Assembly (NCBI RefSeq): GCF_000427825.1
Contig: NZ_ATYT01000005.1
Coordinates: 283,599 to 347,598 of the forward strand
From: Thermocrispum municipale DSM 44069
GTDB taxonomy: Bacteria; Actinomycetota; Actinomycetes; Mycobacteriales; Pseudonocardiaceae
DNA: 64,000 nucleotides
Direction of reading: 5' to 3'
How positions within the stretch are numbered: position 1 is the stretch's first letter; each line of letters opens with the position of its first letter. The translations under genes and the position numbers were made by a program. Positions 53,304-60,977 of this stretch are shown one piece after another. The notes beneath the pieces were generated by a model, which did not search any database, was not told the DNA's origin, and was given only the letters and a program-made list of their open reading frames with translations.

Positions 53304-54269
53304 ATGGCGAGCAAGCCGGACGAGGTCCGGGCCGGAGTGGAACTGTCCAGTTTGGACAGCACGCTGTTCGACGGCGCCGAAGCCACCAAGCGCGATCTGA
53401 TCGACTACCTGGACGCCGTGGCGGACCGGATCCTGCCGGGCCTGGCCGGCCGTCCGTTGTCCGTAGTGCGGGTTCGCCCTGGTCAGGAGCCGTTCATGCA
53501 GAAGAACGTGCCCAAGTACACCCCGGAGTGGATCCGCACCGTGGAGTTGTGGGCGCAGTCGTCCAGGCGCGACGTGCGGCACGCGCTGTGCGACGACCGA
53601 CGAACGTTGCTGTGGTTCGCCAACCAGCGCGCGGTGGAGTACCACCCGACGCTGGTGCGCGCCGACGACTGGGAGCATCCGGACTACTTGGTGCTGGATC
53701 TCGACCCGCCTGCCGGAGAGGGCTTCGCCGCCGTGGCCCGAGCCGCCCGGCTGGTGGAGCAGGCGCTGCGCGACCTCGGCCTGCGCGGAGCGGTGAAGAC
53801 CAGCGGATCGAAGGGCGCGCACATCTTCGTGCCGCTCGCCGGGGCCACCGCCGATGAGGCCGCAGCGGCCACGCGCGCCATCGCGGCCAGGGCCGAACGA
53901 GTCGACCCCGACGTGGGCACCACCGAGTACGTCAAGGACAAGCGCGGTGGCAAGGTCTTCCTCGACTCGACCAGGGCGTACGGGTCGACCGTGGTGGCGG
54001 CCTACAGTCCGCGGGTGCGGCCCGGCGCGACGGTGTCCTTCCCGGTCTCCTGGGACGACCTGGAGGATGTCGACCCGCGCGACTTCACCGTGCGGACGGT
54101 GCTCGAGCGGCTGGGTGACGCCGACCCGTGGGCAAGCGCGATGCCCGAGCGGCAGCGGCTGAGCGACGACCTGGTGGCCGAGGGCATGGAGATCCCGGTC
54201 GCCAGGGTCGTGGCGATGCACGAAGGAAAACGACGCAAACGGGAACGGGAGCGGAAAGAGGGGCGATGA
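53304..54269 (+). CDS. LigD-type polymerase/primase (non-homologous end joining PolDom)
   Basis: 321-residue stand-alone archaeo-eukaryotic primase superfamily polymerase like the LigD polymerase domain and mycobacterial PolD proteins, which add ribonucleotides at DNA ends or gaps. KRDLIDYLDAVADRILPGLA start, PFMQKNVPKYTPEWIRTVEL (phosphate-binding basic loop), DYLVLDLDPPAGEGF with the two metal Asp residues, VKTSGSKGAHIFVPL, and VFLDSTRAYGSTVVAAYSPR with the third Asp. No ligase or nuclease domain and no ku gene nearby. The C-terminal tail is strongly basic (KRRKRERERK). It overlaps the FMN oxidase gene by 4 bases. Confidence 0.9.
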   Translation: MASKPDEVRAGVELSSLDSTLFDGAEATKRDLIDYLDAVADRILPGLAGRPLSVVRVRPGQEPFMQKNVPKYTPEWIRTVELWAQSSRRDVRHALCDDRRTLLWFANQRAVEYHPTLVRADDWEHPDYLVLDLDPPAGEGFAAVARAARLVEQALRDLGLRGAVKTSGSKGAHIFVPLAGATADEAAAATRAIAARAERVDPDVGTTEYVKDKRGGKVFLDSTRAYGSTVVAAYSPRVRPGATVSFPVSWDDLEDVDPRDFTVRTVLERLGDADPWASAMPERQRLSDDLVAEGMEIPVARVVAMHEGKRRKRERERKEGR

Positions 54270-55438
54270 CGCAGCCGGGAAACTTCAGCGACCACCAGCT
54301 CGGCATCTATGCGCAGGGCATGTTCGCCGGGACCAAGCCGTCGTGGACGACCAACCTGGCGCGGCTGGAGGAATACGCGCGGGACAAGCTCAGCCCGGAA
54401 GCGTTCGGCTACATCGTGCCCAGCGCGGGCGACAGCGCGACCACGCGGGCGAACCGGGCGGCGTTCGAGCGGTATCGCATCGTGCCGCGCATGCTGCGTA
54501 GCCGCGCCGACCGGAGCTATGCGACCACGGTGCTCGGTACCGAGATGCCCGCACCGGTGATGCTCGCCCCGCTCGGGGTCCAGAACCTCGCGCACCCGGA
54601 CGCCGAACTCGCGACGGTGCGCGCGGCCGCCGGCCTCGGCGTGCCGTACGTGCACTCCACGCAGGCGTCGCGCAGCTTCGAGGAGGTCGCCGAGGCGGGT
54701 GGGAACGCCCCGCGGTGGTACCAGCTGTACTGGCCGACCGACGACGAGCTGTGCCTGAGCTTTCTGCGGCGGGCGAAGGACAACGGCTTCAGCGTGCTGG
54801 TGCTGACCCTGGACACCCTGCTGCTCGGCTACCGCCCGGCCGACCTGGATCGCGGCTACCTGCCGTTCCTGGCCGGCGACGGGATCGCCAACTACGTCAC
54901 CGACCCGGTCTTCCGCAGCAAGCTGGCCAAGCCTCCGGAGGAGGACATGACCACCGCGGCCCTGCAGTTCGCGCAGGTCTTCCCGAACCCGGGCCTGGGC
55001 TGGGAGCGGCTGCCGTGGCTGCGCGAGCACTGGGACGGGCCGATCGTGCTGAAAGGCATCCAGTCGGTGGCGGACGCCAAGGCGGCCGCGGACGCCGGGA
55101 TGGACGGCATCGTGGTGTCCAACCACGGTGGGCGGCAGGTCGACGGCGCGATCGCTTCGCTGGACGCGCTGGGGCCGATCGTCGAGGCGGTCGGCGACGA
55201 GCTCACCGTGCTGTTCGACTCCGGCATCCGCACCGGCAGCGACGTGGTCAAGGCGCTGGCGCTCGGGGCGAAGGCGGTGCTGCTCGGGCGACCGTTCGCC
55301 TACGGGCTGGCGCTCGGCGGGCAGGAAGGCGTGGAGCACGTGCTGCGCTGCCTGCTCGCCGAGTTCGACCTGACCATGGCGCTGTCCGGCCACGCGCTCG
55401 ACGACCTCGAGCCGGGGGTGCTCGACCGGGCGGGATGA
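54266..55438 (+). CDS. Lactate 2-monooxygenase-type FMN-dependent alpha-hydroxy acid oxidase
   Basis: 390-residue TIM-barrel FMN enzyme that oxidises L-lactate or a similar 2-hydroxy acid. Start NFSDHQLGIYAQGMFAGTKP is close to lactate monooxygenases. FMN and substrate residues: MLAPLGVQNLAHPDAELATV, WYQLYWPTDDELCLSFLRRA, VLTLDTLLLGYRPADLDRGY, PIVLKGIQSVADAKAA with Lys, VVSNHGGRQVDGAIASLDAL with the catalytic His, and LFDSGIRTGSDVVKALALGA with Arg. It is coupled by ATGA to the polymerase gene, an odd functional pairing. A role in lactate or branched hydroxy-acid use is likely. Confidence 0.92.
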   Translation: MTQPGNFSDHQLGIYAQGMFAGTKPSWTTNLARLEEYARDKLSPEAFGYIVPSAGDSATTRANRAAFERYRIVPRMLRSRADRSYATTVLGTEMPAPVMLAPLGVQNLAHPDAELATVRAAAGLGVPYVHSTQASRSFEEVAEAGGNAPRWYQLYWPTDDELCLSFLRRAKDNGFSVLVLTLDTLLLGYRPADLDRGYLPFLAGDGIANYVTDPVFRSKLAKPPEEDMTTAALQFAQVFPNPGLGWERLPWLREHWDGPIVLKGIQSVADAKAAADAGMDGIVVSNHGGRQVDGAIASLDALGPIVEAVGDELTVLFDSGIRTGSDVVKALALGAKAVLLGRPFAYGLALGGQEGVEHVLRCLLAEFDLTMALSGHALDDLEPGVLDRAG

Positions 55439-55455
55439 CGCAGGCGGCCTGCGCG

Positions 55456-56613
55456 CTACAGCCCCATGTTCTTGGCGATGATCAGCTTCATCACCTCGGA
55501 CGTCCCGCCGTAGATGCGGCTGACCCGGTTGTCCGCGTACAGCCGGGCGATCGGGTACTCGTTGATGTAGCCGTACCCGCCGTGCAGCTGCAGGCAGCGG
55601 TCGATGACCCGCGACGCCGTCTCGGTGCAGAACAACTTCGCCGAAGCCGCGTCCGCCGCGGTCAGCTCACCGGCGTCGTGGGCGTCGAGCGCGCGGTCCA
55701 CCACGGCCTGACAGGCGTCCACGTCGGACTGGCAGGCGGCCAGCTCGAACTTGGTGTTCTGGAACGACGCGACCGGCTTGCCGAACACCGTGCGCTCCTG
55801 CGTGTACTCCTTGGCGAACCGCACCGCGGCCGCCGCCTGCGCATACGCGGACACCGCGATGCCGAGCCGCTCCTGCGGCAGGTTCTGGCCCAGGTAGGTG
55901 AAGCCCTGGTTCTCCTCGCCGAGCAGGTCCTCGACCGGCACCCGCACGTCGGTGAACGACAGCTCCGCGGTGTCCGACACCCGCAGGCCGAGTTTGTCCA
56001 GCTTCCGGCCGACCGTGTACCCCTCGGACTTGGTGTCGACCACCAGCAGCGAGATCCCGAAGCGCCGGTCGTCCGGCTTGGATGGCGACGTCCGCGCGCA
56101 CACGATGACCCGGTCGGCGTGCACGCCACCGGTGATGAACGTCTTGGCGCCGTTGAGGATGTAGTACTTGCCGTCGTCGGACAGCTTCGCCGTGGTGCGC
56201 ATACCCGCCAGGTCGGAGCCGGTGTTGGGCTCGGTCATCGCGATGGCGAACATGATCTCACCGGAGACCATGCCGGGCAGCCATCGCTGCTTCTGCTCCT
56301 CGGTGGCATAACGCAGCAGGTACGGCAGACACAGCCCGATGTGCACGCTGCTGCCGCCGAACGACACGCCTGCCCGCGCGACCTCCTCGGTGATGACCGC
56401 CTGGAACTTGTAGCCACCCTCGCCGGCGCCGCCGTACTGCTCGGGCACGCCGATGCTGAACACACCCAGCTCGCCGAGCTGGTAGTAGAACTCGCGCGGG
56501 ACGATCCCCGCATCGAGCCACTGCGGGTAGACCGGGACGACCTCCGACTCGATGAACGCGCGGATGGTCTTGCGGAAGTCCTCGTGTTCGGTGGTGAAGA
56601 CGGTGCGCCGCAC
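55456..56613 (-). CDS. Acyl-CoA dehydrogenase
   Basis: 385-residue FAD-dependent acyl-CoA dehydrogenase. Start MRRTVFTTEHEDFRKTIRAF at the GTG 56613 with AAAGGAG upstream. Conserved: FAIAMTEPNTGSDLAGMRTT and YILNGAKTFITGGVHAD of the FAD/substrate fold, RLGIAVSAYAQAAAAVRFAK, VFGKPVASFQNTKFELA, and the closing HGGYGYINEYPIARLYADNR with RIYGGTSEVMKLIIAK. The catalytic Glu is expected in the YGYINEYP region. It is divergent from the SRPBCC-thiolase-crotonase fusion gene, and the operator between them may control both. Probably oxidises medium or branched acyl-CoA. Confidence 0.94.
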   Translation of the reverse strand: MRRTVFTTEHEDFRKTIRAFIESEVVPVYPQWLDAGIVPREFYYQLGELGVFSIGVPEQYGGAGEGGYKFQAVITEEVARAGVSFGGSSVHIGLCLPYLLRYATEEQKQRWLPGMVSGEIMFAIAMTEPNTGSDLAGMRTTAKLSDDGKYYILNGAKTFITGGVHADRVIVCARTSPSKPDDRRFGISLLVVDTKSEGYTVGRKLDKLGLRVSDTAELSFTDVRVPVEDLLGEENQGFTYLGQNLPQERLGIAVSAYAQAAAAVRFAKEYTQERTVFGKPVASFQNTKFELAACQSDVDACQAVVDRALDAHDAGELTAADAASAKLFCTETASRVIDRCLQLHGGYGYINEYPIARLYADNRVSRIYGGTSEVMKLIIAKNMGL

Positions 56614-56754
56614 GGCGACTCCTTTGCTCAAGCCTCTGTGACACCGGTTCGCGCGGTCGTGCGCTTGTGATTCGCGTGGGGCGTGCCGCACCGGCCGAAG
56701 TTGGCCGAAGAAATGTGTCGCGGTACGCCTCGGTGAGCCACAATGCCCCAACAT

Positions 56755-56776
56755 ACATTCCGAACGGACGGTAAGT
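56755..56776. promoter_or_regulatory. PaaR-like operator in the acyl-CoA dehydrogenase / fusion-protein promoter region
   Basis: Read on the minus strand the site has left half ACTTACCG, centre CG at the expected spacing, and right half CGGAATGT. The Corynebacterium PaaR site, as recalled, has halves ACTNACCG and CGGTNAGT with the same spacing. 15 of 17 defined bases fit. It lies 9 bases before the fusion-gene ATG, overlapping its likely leader, and 142 bases from the dehydrogenase start. Confidence 0.6.
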
Positions 56777-56785
56777 GGAGGGTCG

Positions 56786-59740
56786 ATGAGCAGCCCGCTG
56801 CGCAAGGTTCGTGCCCAGGTGCGAGGCGCTCGGCGGCTGGTACGGGCCGCCGCCTCCGATCCACGCCTGCGCCGGGAACTCCTCCGCGGGATGTTCGGTC
56901 GATCGACGCGACCGGCCGATGCCGGCCACCCCGAGCCGTCTGCGCAGGCCAAGGCCGCCGGTTACGTCCCGCCGGAGGGCTTGTCGGAGTGGGCGGCGCG
57001 CACCCACGCCGAGCAGGTCGTCGCGGCCCCGGTTGCGGACACCCTGGCGTTCATCTCCGACCCCGGCCGGTTCCCGGAATGGCTGACCACGCACGCCGGG
57101 TGGCGCGGGGAAGCGCCGCAAGGTGCCCAGGAGGGGCAGACGTTCGTGCAGCAGGCCAAGGTCATGGGCATCCCCGCGGACGTCACTTGGACCGTGGTCT
57201 CGGTCAACGACAACGGGCTCGAGCTGCACGGTCTCGGCCCGATGGGGGTCAAGTTCGCCTTCTGGATCACGGTCACCGAGCACGCCGACGGCGCCCAGGT
57301 GTTCTTCGACGCCGGGCTCGACGGCCAGCCGGTCAAGGGGCCGATGGGTGCTTCCGTGCTGCGCAGCCTGACCGACGAACTGCAGGCCTCGCTGGCGCAG
57401 CTTGCCGGAGTGCTGGCCAACGAGGACTCGCCGGGCAGGGCCAAGCGCGCCCCGGTGCGGCACCACGCCACCGGTGAGCTGCTGGACCCCAACACCCCGG
57501 TGCTGGTCGGCGCCGGACAAGTCGTGCAGCGCGAAGGCGGCAACCAGGACCCGGCGGCGCTGTCGGTCGTGGCGTTGCGCCGCGCGGCCCAGGACGCGGG
57601 TGTCGACGAGGAGCTGCTTCGCGCGGCGGACGCGGTCTACGCGGTCGCGAGCGCGTCGTGGACGTACAACGATCAGGCGAGGGCGGTGGCCGAAGGCGTC
57701 GGTGCGAGGCCGCAGAGCACCGTGCAGTCCACGCCGCTCGGGGGAGACGGCGCGCAGCTGCTGATCAACGATGCCGCAGAGGCGATCGCGAACGGCGAGA
57801 CGTCGATCGTCTTGCTCAGCGGCGCCGAGGCCGGTGCGACACTGGCCGCCACCGAGGGCACGCCGGACTGGCCCGTGCAGGGCGCCGACGTCCGGCCGAC
57901 CCGCGTCGTGGGTATCGACCGGCCCGGCAACCACGAAGCGGAGACCGCTGTCGGGCTCGGCATGCCGATCTATATGTACGCGCTGCTCGAGACCGCGGTG
58001 CGGGCCCAGGCGGGACGCGACCCCAAGGAACACCAGGAGGCCGTCGGACGGCTGTGGTCGCAGTTCTCGGCGGTGGCGGCGAAGAACCCGTACGCGTGGC
58101 TCCCGCAGGAATTCGACCCCGAGGAGATCGTCACGCCGTCCGAACAGAACCGGATGGTCTCGGCGCCCTACACCAAGCTGATGTGCGCGAACCTGCAGGT
58201 CGACCTGGCCACCGGGTTGATCATGTGCAGCGCCGCCGCGGCGGAGGCCGCGGGCATCCCGCAGGACAAGTGGGTCTTCCTGCATGCCGGTGCCTCCGGC
58301 CACGACGAGTGGTACGTCGCCAACCGCGCCTGGCTCGCCGCCTCGCCGGCCATCAACACGCTGGGCAAGGCCGCGATGGAGCACGCGGGCGTCACGCCGG
58401 ACGAGCTCCGGCACGTCGACCTGTACTCGTGCTTCCCGTCCGCGGTGCAGATCGCCGCCCGTGAGCTCGGACTGCCGACCGACGACCCACGGCGGCCGTT
58501 GACGGTCACCGGCGGGCTGACGTTCGGTGGTGGCCCGGGCAACAACTACGGCAGCCATGGCGTCGCCTCGTTGCTGCCCTTGCTGCGGGCCGAGCCGGAG
58601 GCGTTCGGGCTGGCCACCTCGCTCGGGTGGTACTTGACCAAGCACGCGCTGGGGATCTATTCGGCGACCCCGCCGAAGCAGCGATACCGGCACCTGCAGC
58701 CGGTCATCGAGCACCCGCCCGCGCGGCCGGTGCGGTCGAGCTACCGCGGACCGGCCGTCGTGGAGGCCTACACCGTGCCGTACAGCCGCGACGGAGAGCC
58801 GGAGGCGGCCATCCTCAGCGTTCTCGCGCCGGACGGAGCCCGTGTGCTGATTCGGTCCACCGAGGCCGAGGTGATCCAGACATTGCTCGACGGTGATGCG
58901 GTCGGACGTCCGGTGCAGATCGCCGACGGCGAGGTCACGTTCGAGTCGGGGGAGCCGCAGCCGTTGCCGGAGCCTCCTGCGCCGCCGGTGCTGACCGAGC
59001 GTCGTGGCCAGGTCATGATCATCACGTTGAACCGGCCGGAAGCCCGTAACGCCATCGACGTGGCCACGGCCACCGCGCTGGAACGCGCGATCGATGCGTT
59101 CGAAGCGGACGAGCGGGCGCGGGTGGCGATCATCACCGGCGCGGGTCGCTCGTTCTGCGCAGGCATGGACCTCAAGGCGGCCGCTCGCGGTCAGTTCCCG
59201 GTCACCGAGAAACGTGGGCCGCTCGGACTTACCGCGAAGCCGCCGACGAAACCGCTGATCGCCGCGGTGGAAGGTCACGCGCTGGCGGGCGGATGCGAGC
59301 TGGCGCTGGCCGCGGACCTGATCGTGGCCGCTGACGACGCACAGTTCGGTTTGCCGGAGCCCAAGCGCGGACTGGCCGCGGCCGCCGGTGGCGTGCTGCG
59401 TCTGCGTGATCGGCTTCCGCGCAACATCGCGATGGAGCTGGCGCTGACCGGTGACCCGATGCCTGCGCGCAGGCTGGCCGAGCTCGGTCTGATCAACGCG
59501 CTGGCGCCCGCCGGTTCGGTGCTGGATGCCGCGCTGGAGCTGGCCGAGCGGATCGCGGTGAACGCTCCGATCAGCGTCCAGGTCAGCAAGCGGATCATCG
59601 CCGAGGCGAGCGACTGGACCACCGAGGAAGCCTTCACCAAGCAGGCCGACATCGCCGCGGCGGCGCTGATGTCGGAGGACGCCACGGAGGGCGTGCGGGC
59701 GTTCGCCGAGAAGCGGGACCCGGTGTTCAAGGGCCGGTGA
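56786..59740 (+). CDS. SRPBCC - thiolase-like (TLP1) - enoyl-CoA hydratase fusion protein
   Basis: 984 residues in three parts. (1) About 73-212: SRPBCC/polyketide-cyclase-type lipid-binding fold (HAEQVVAAPVADTLAFISDP, FPEWLTTHAGWRGEAP). (2) About 234-720: thiolase-like protein type 1 with its extra C-terminal beta domain (TPVLVGAGQVVQREGG, ADAVYAVASASWTYND, VDLYSCFPSAVQIAARELGL, GGLTFGGGPGNNYGSHGVA). The thiolase nucleophile Cys is absent (TPLGGDGAQLLINDAA stands there), so it is probably not a true thiolase. (3) About 732-984: crotonase with both catalytic Glu (E838 in GGCELAL, E858 in GLPEPKRG) and the FCAGMDLKA oxyanion loop, so likely an active enoyl-CoA hydratase. The N-terminal 70 residues are basic and helical. 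ATG at 56786 follows GGAGGGTCG. Confidence 0.93.
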   Translation: MSSPLRKVRAQVRGARRLVRAAASDPRLRRELLRGMFGRSTRPADAGHPEPSAQAKAAGYVPPEGLSEWAARTHAEQVVAAPVADTLAFISDPGRFPEWLTTHAGWRGEAPQGAQEGQTFVQQAKVMGIPADVTWTVVSVNDNGLELHGLGPMGVKFAFWITVTEHADGAQVFFDAGLDGQPVKGPMGASVLRSLTDELQASLAQLAGVLANEDSPGRAKRAPVRHHATGELLDPNTPVLVGAGQVVQREGGNQDPAALSVVALRRAAQDAGVDEELLRAADAVYAVASASWTYNDQARAVAEGVGARPQSTVQSTPLGGDGAQLLINDAAEAIANGETSIVLLSGAEAGATLAATEGTPDWPVQGADVRPTRVVGIDRPGNHEAETAVGLGMPIYMYALLETAVRAQAGRDPKEHQEAVGRLWSQFSAVAAKNPYAWLPQEFDPEEIVTPSEQNRMVSAPYTKLMCANLQVDLATGLIMCSAAAAEAAGIPQDKWVFLHAGASGHDEWYVANRAWLAASPAINTLGKAAMEHAGVTPDELRHVDLYSCFPSAVQIAARELGLPTDDPRRPLTVTGGLTFGGGPGNNYGSHGVASLLPLLRAEPEAFGLATSLGWYLTKHALGIYSATPPKQRYRHLQPVIEHPPARPVRSSYRGPAVVEAYTVPYSRDGEPEAAILSVLAPDGARVLIRSTEAEVIQTLLDGDAVGRPVQIADGEVTFESGEPQPLPEPPAPPVLTERRGQVMIITLNRPEARNAIDVATATALERAIDAFEADERARVAIITGAGRSFCAGMDLKAAARGQFPVTEKRGPLGLTAKPPTKPLIAAVEGHALAGGCELALAADLIVAADDAQFGLPEPKRGLAAAAGGVLRLRDRLPRNIAMELALTGDPMPARRLAELGLINALAPAGSVLDAALELAERIAVNAPISVQVSKRIIAEASDWTTEEAFTKQADIAAAALMSEDATEGVRAFAEKRDPVFKGR

Positions 59741-59830
59741 CGGCCCGCTCGGTGGTGGTGCAGCGGTTGACGGTGGAGGGCGCTGACGCCTGCTCGACTG
59801 GTCACTGGGCGGTGGCGGCCTGCTCGACGG

Positions 59831-60340
59831 TCACGGCCTGGCGGCGCCCTGCTTGATTCGGTAGACGGGGTGAGCCGAGGCGATCGCCTCGCACTGCTCC
59901 AGCGTCGGCCTGGCCCCCACGCCGAGGTGGGGCCGCGCGCCGGGAGCGATCGCGGCGTAGCGCTGCAAGATCGGCGCCCGGTCGGCGACCGGAATCTCCT
60001 CGAGCAGCACCTCGACGTCCTTCTTCCGCCTGCTGATCACGGCCCGCCGGCCGTTGGCCTCCACGTTCCGGACCCAGTTCGCCTCCGGTCCCAGCATGGA
60101 GACCAGATATTCCTCGGCTCCCACGTCCGCGATGGCGATCGGGACGGCGGTGGGTTTTCCGGAACGTCGTCCGGGCACGCGCAGCACACCGCCTTGCGGG
60201 ACCGTGAGGCCTTTCGCGTAGAGCCAGGCGTCCAGTTTGAGCACCACTTTCATGGCGCGGCTCGGGCGTCCGCCGCGGTAGAGGGCGCGCTTGACCGCGC
60301 TGAGGGCTTCACCGGCGACACGACGGGCTGACTTGCTCAT
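59831..60340 (-). CDS. F420-dependent Ddn-family nitroreductase/quinone reductase
   Basis: 169-residue deazaflavin-dependent oxidoreductase of the split-barrel Ddn family. Basic amphipathic N-terminus, then LDAWLYAKGLTVPQGGVLRVPGRRSGKPTAVPIAI, the family signature VSMLGPEANWVRNVEANGRR, and the RRKKDVEVLLEEIPVADRAPIL end. Uses F420H2 to reduce quinones or nitro compounds at the membrane. Start ATG at 60340; the divergent TetR gene starts 64 bases away, and the gap has repeated motifs, so it is likely the TetR target. Confidence 0.88.
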   Translation of the reverse strand: MSKSARRVAGEALSAVKRALYRGGRPSRAMKVVLKLDAWLYAKGLTVPQGGVLRVPGRRSGKPTAVPIAIADVGAEEYLVSMLGPEANWVRNVEANGRRAVISRRKKDVEVLLEEIPVADRAPILQRYAAIAPGARPHLGVGARPTLEQCEAIASAHPVYRIKQGAARP

Positions 60341-60355
60341 GACGCGATGTTAGCA

Positions 60356-60403
60356 AGTGACTTTCATTCTGACAGTGACTATCTCCACCTGATAGGCTGA
60401 CAG
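60356..60403. promoter_or_regulatory. Divergent ddn/tetR promoter region with short repeats
   Basis: AGTGACT occurs at 60356-60362 and 60374-60380; CTGACAG at 60369-60375 and 60397-60403; and CTATC-N7-GATAG is a palindrome at 60379-60395. All fall in the 64-bp gap. They are candidate operator elements for the adjacent TetR. Confidence 0.5.
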
Positions 60404-60404
60404 C

Positions 60405-60977
60405 GTGGCGAGCCTTCGGGAGCAGTGGCGGCGCGAAGCCATGCGCCGCATCCAGCAATGCGCGCTCGATCTGTTCGACGAGCGCGGCTTCGACGCGGTG
60501 ACCATCGAGGAGATCGCCAAAGCCGCGGGTGTGTCGGCGTCGTCGGTCTACCGCTACTTCGGCACCAAGGAGAATCTGGTCGCCGCCGACGAGTTCACGA
60601 CCCTCACGGCCGACGAGTTGGCGAACATCGTCGACCCTGCCGATCCGATCGCCAGCCTCCTGCAAGCCGTGCGCCGGTTCGAGTCGGGCCAGCGGGACGA
60701 CGGTCCGTGGCGGCGCGTCCGCTACTTCTTTGCCGAGCCGTCGGTGCGCCTGGCGACGCTGGCAGAGCTCGACCGCGCCGCGCAGCGCATCGCGCCCCTG
60801 CTAGCCGAGACGCACGGCGCCACTCAGGCTCGAGTCATGGCGAACGCGCTCGTGTTCGGCTACTTCGGCGCGCTCGAGCGCTGGTACGACGACGGCGGTC
60901 AGCGCAGCATCGCCGACTACGTCGAGGAAGGCATGGCGCCGTTGCGCCGCCTGTGGGCGGGCGATCAGGCGTCGTAG
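60405..60977 (+). CDS. TetR/AcrR family transcriptional regulator
   Basis: 190-residue TetR repressor. HTH: MRRIQQCALDLFDERGFDAV, TIEEIAKAAGVSASSVYRYFGTKENLVAA, a standard TetR recognition helix. The C-terminal half (LADELANIVDP-like TADELANIVDPADPIASLLQ, then FAEPSVRLATLAELDRAAQR) is the ligand-binding core. GTG at 60405. It is divergent from the Ddn-family gene and convergent, with a 13-base overlap, with paaE. It may control the ddn gene, and possibly the nearby paa or acyl-CoA genes. Confidence 0.9.
   Translation: MASLREQWRREAMRRIQQCALDLFDERGFDAVTIEEIAKAAGVSASSVYRYFGTKENLVAADEFTTLTADELANIVDPADPIASLLQAVRRFESGQRDDGPWRRVRYFFAEPSVRLATLAELDRAAQRIAPLLAETHGATQARVMANALVFGYFGALERWYDDGGQRSIADYVEEGMAPLRRLWAGDQAS

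Noticed and set aside
56258..59278. 1006-codon open frame antisense to the fusion protein
   Set aside because: Opposite a gene whose three domains keep catalytic residues; the antisense product has no recognisable fold.
60405..60977. Calling this TetR the PaaR regulator of the neighbouring paa operon
   Set aside because: Proximity alone; its sequence is not clearly PaaR-like and it is convergent with paaE, divergent from the ddn-like gene.
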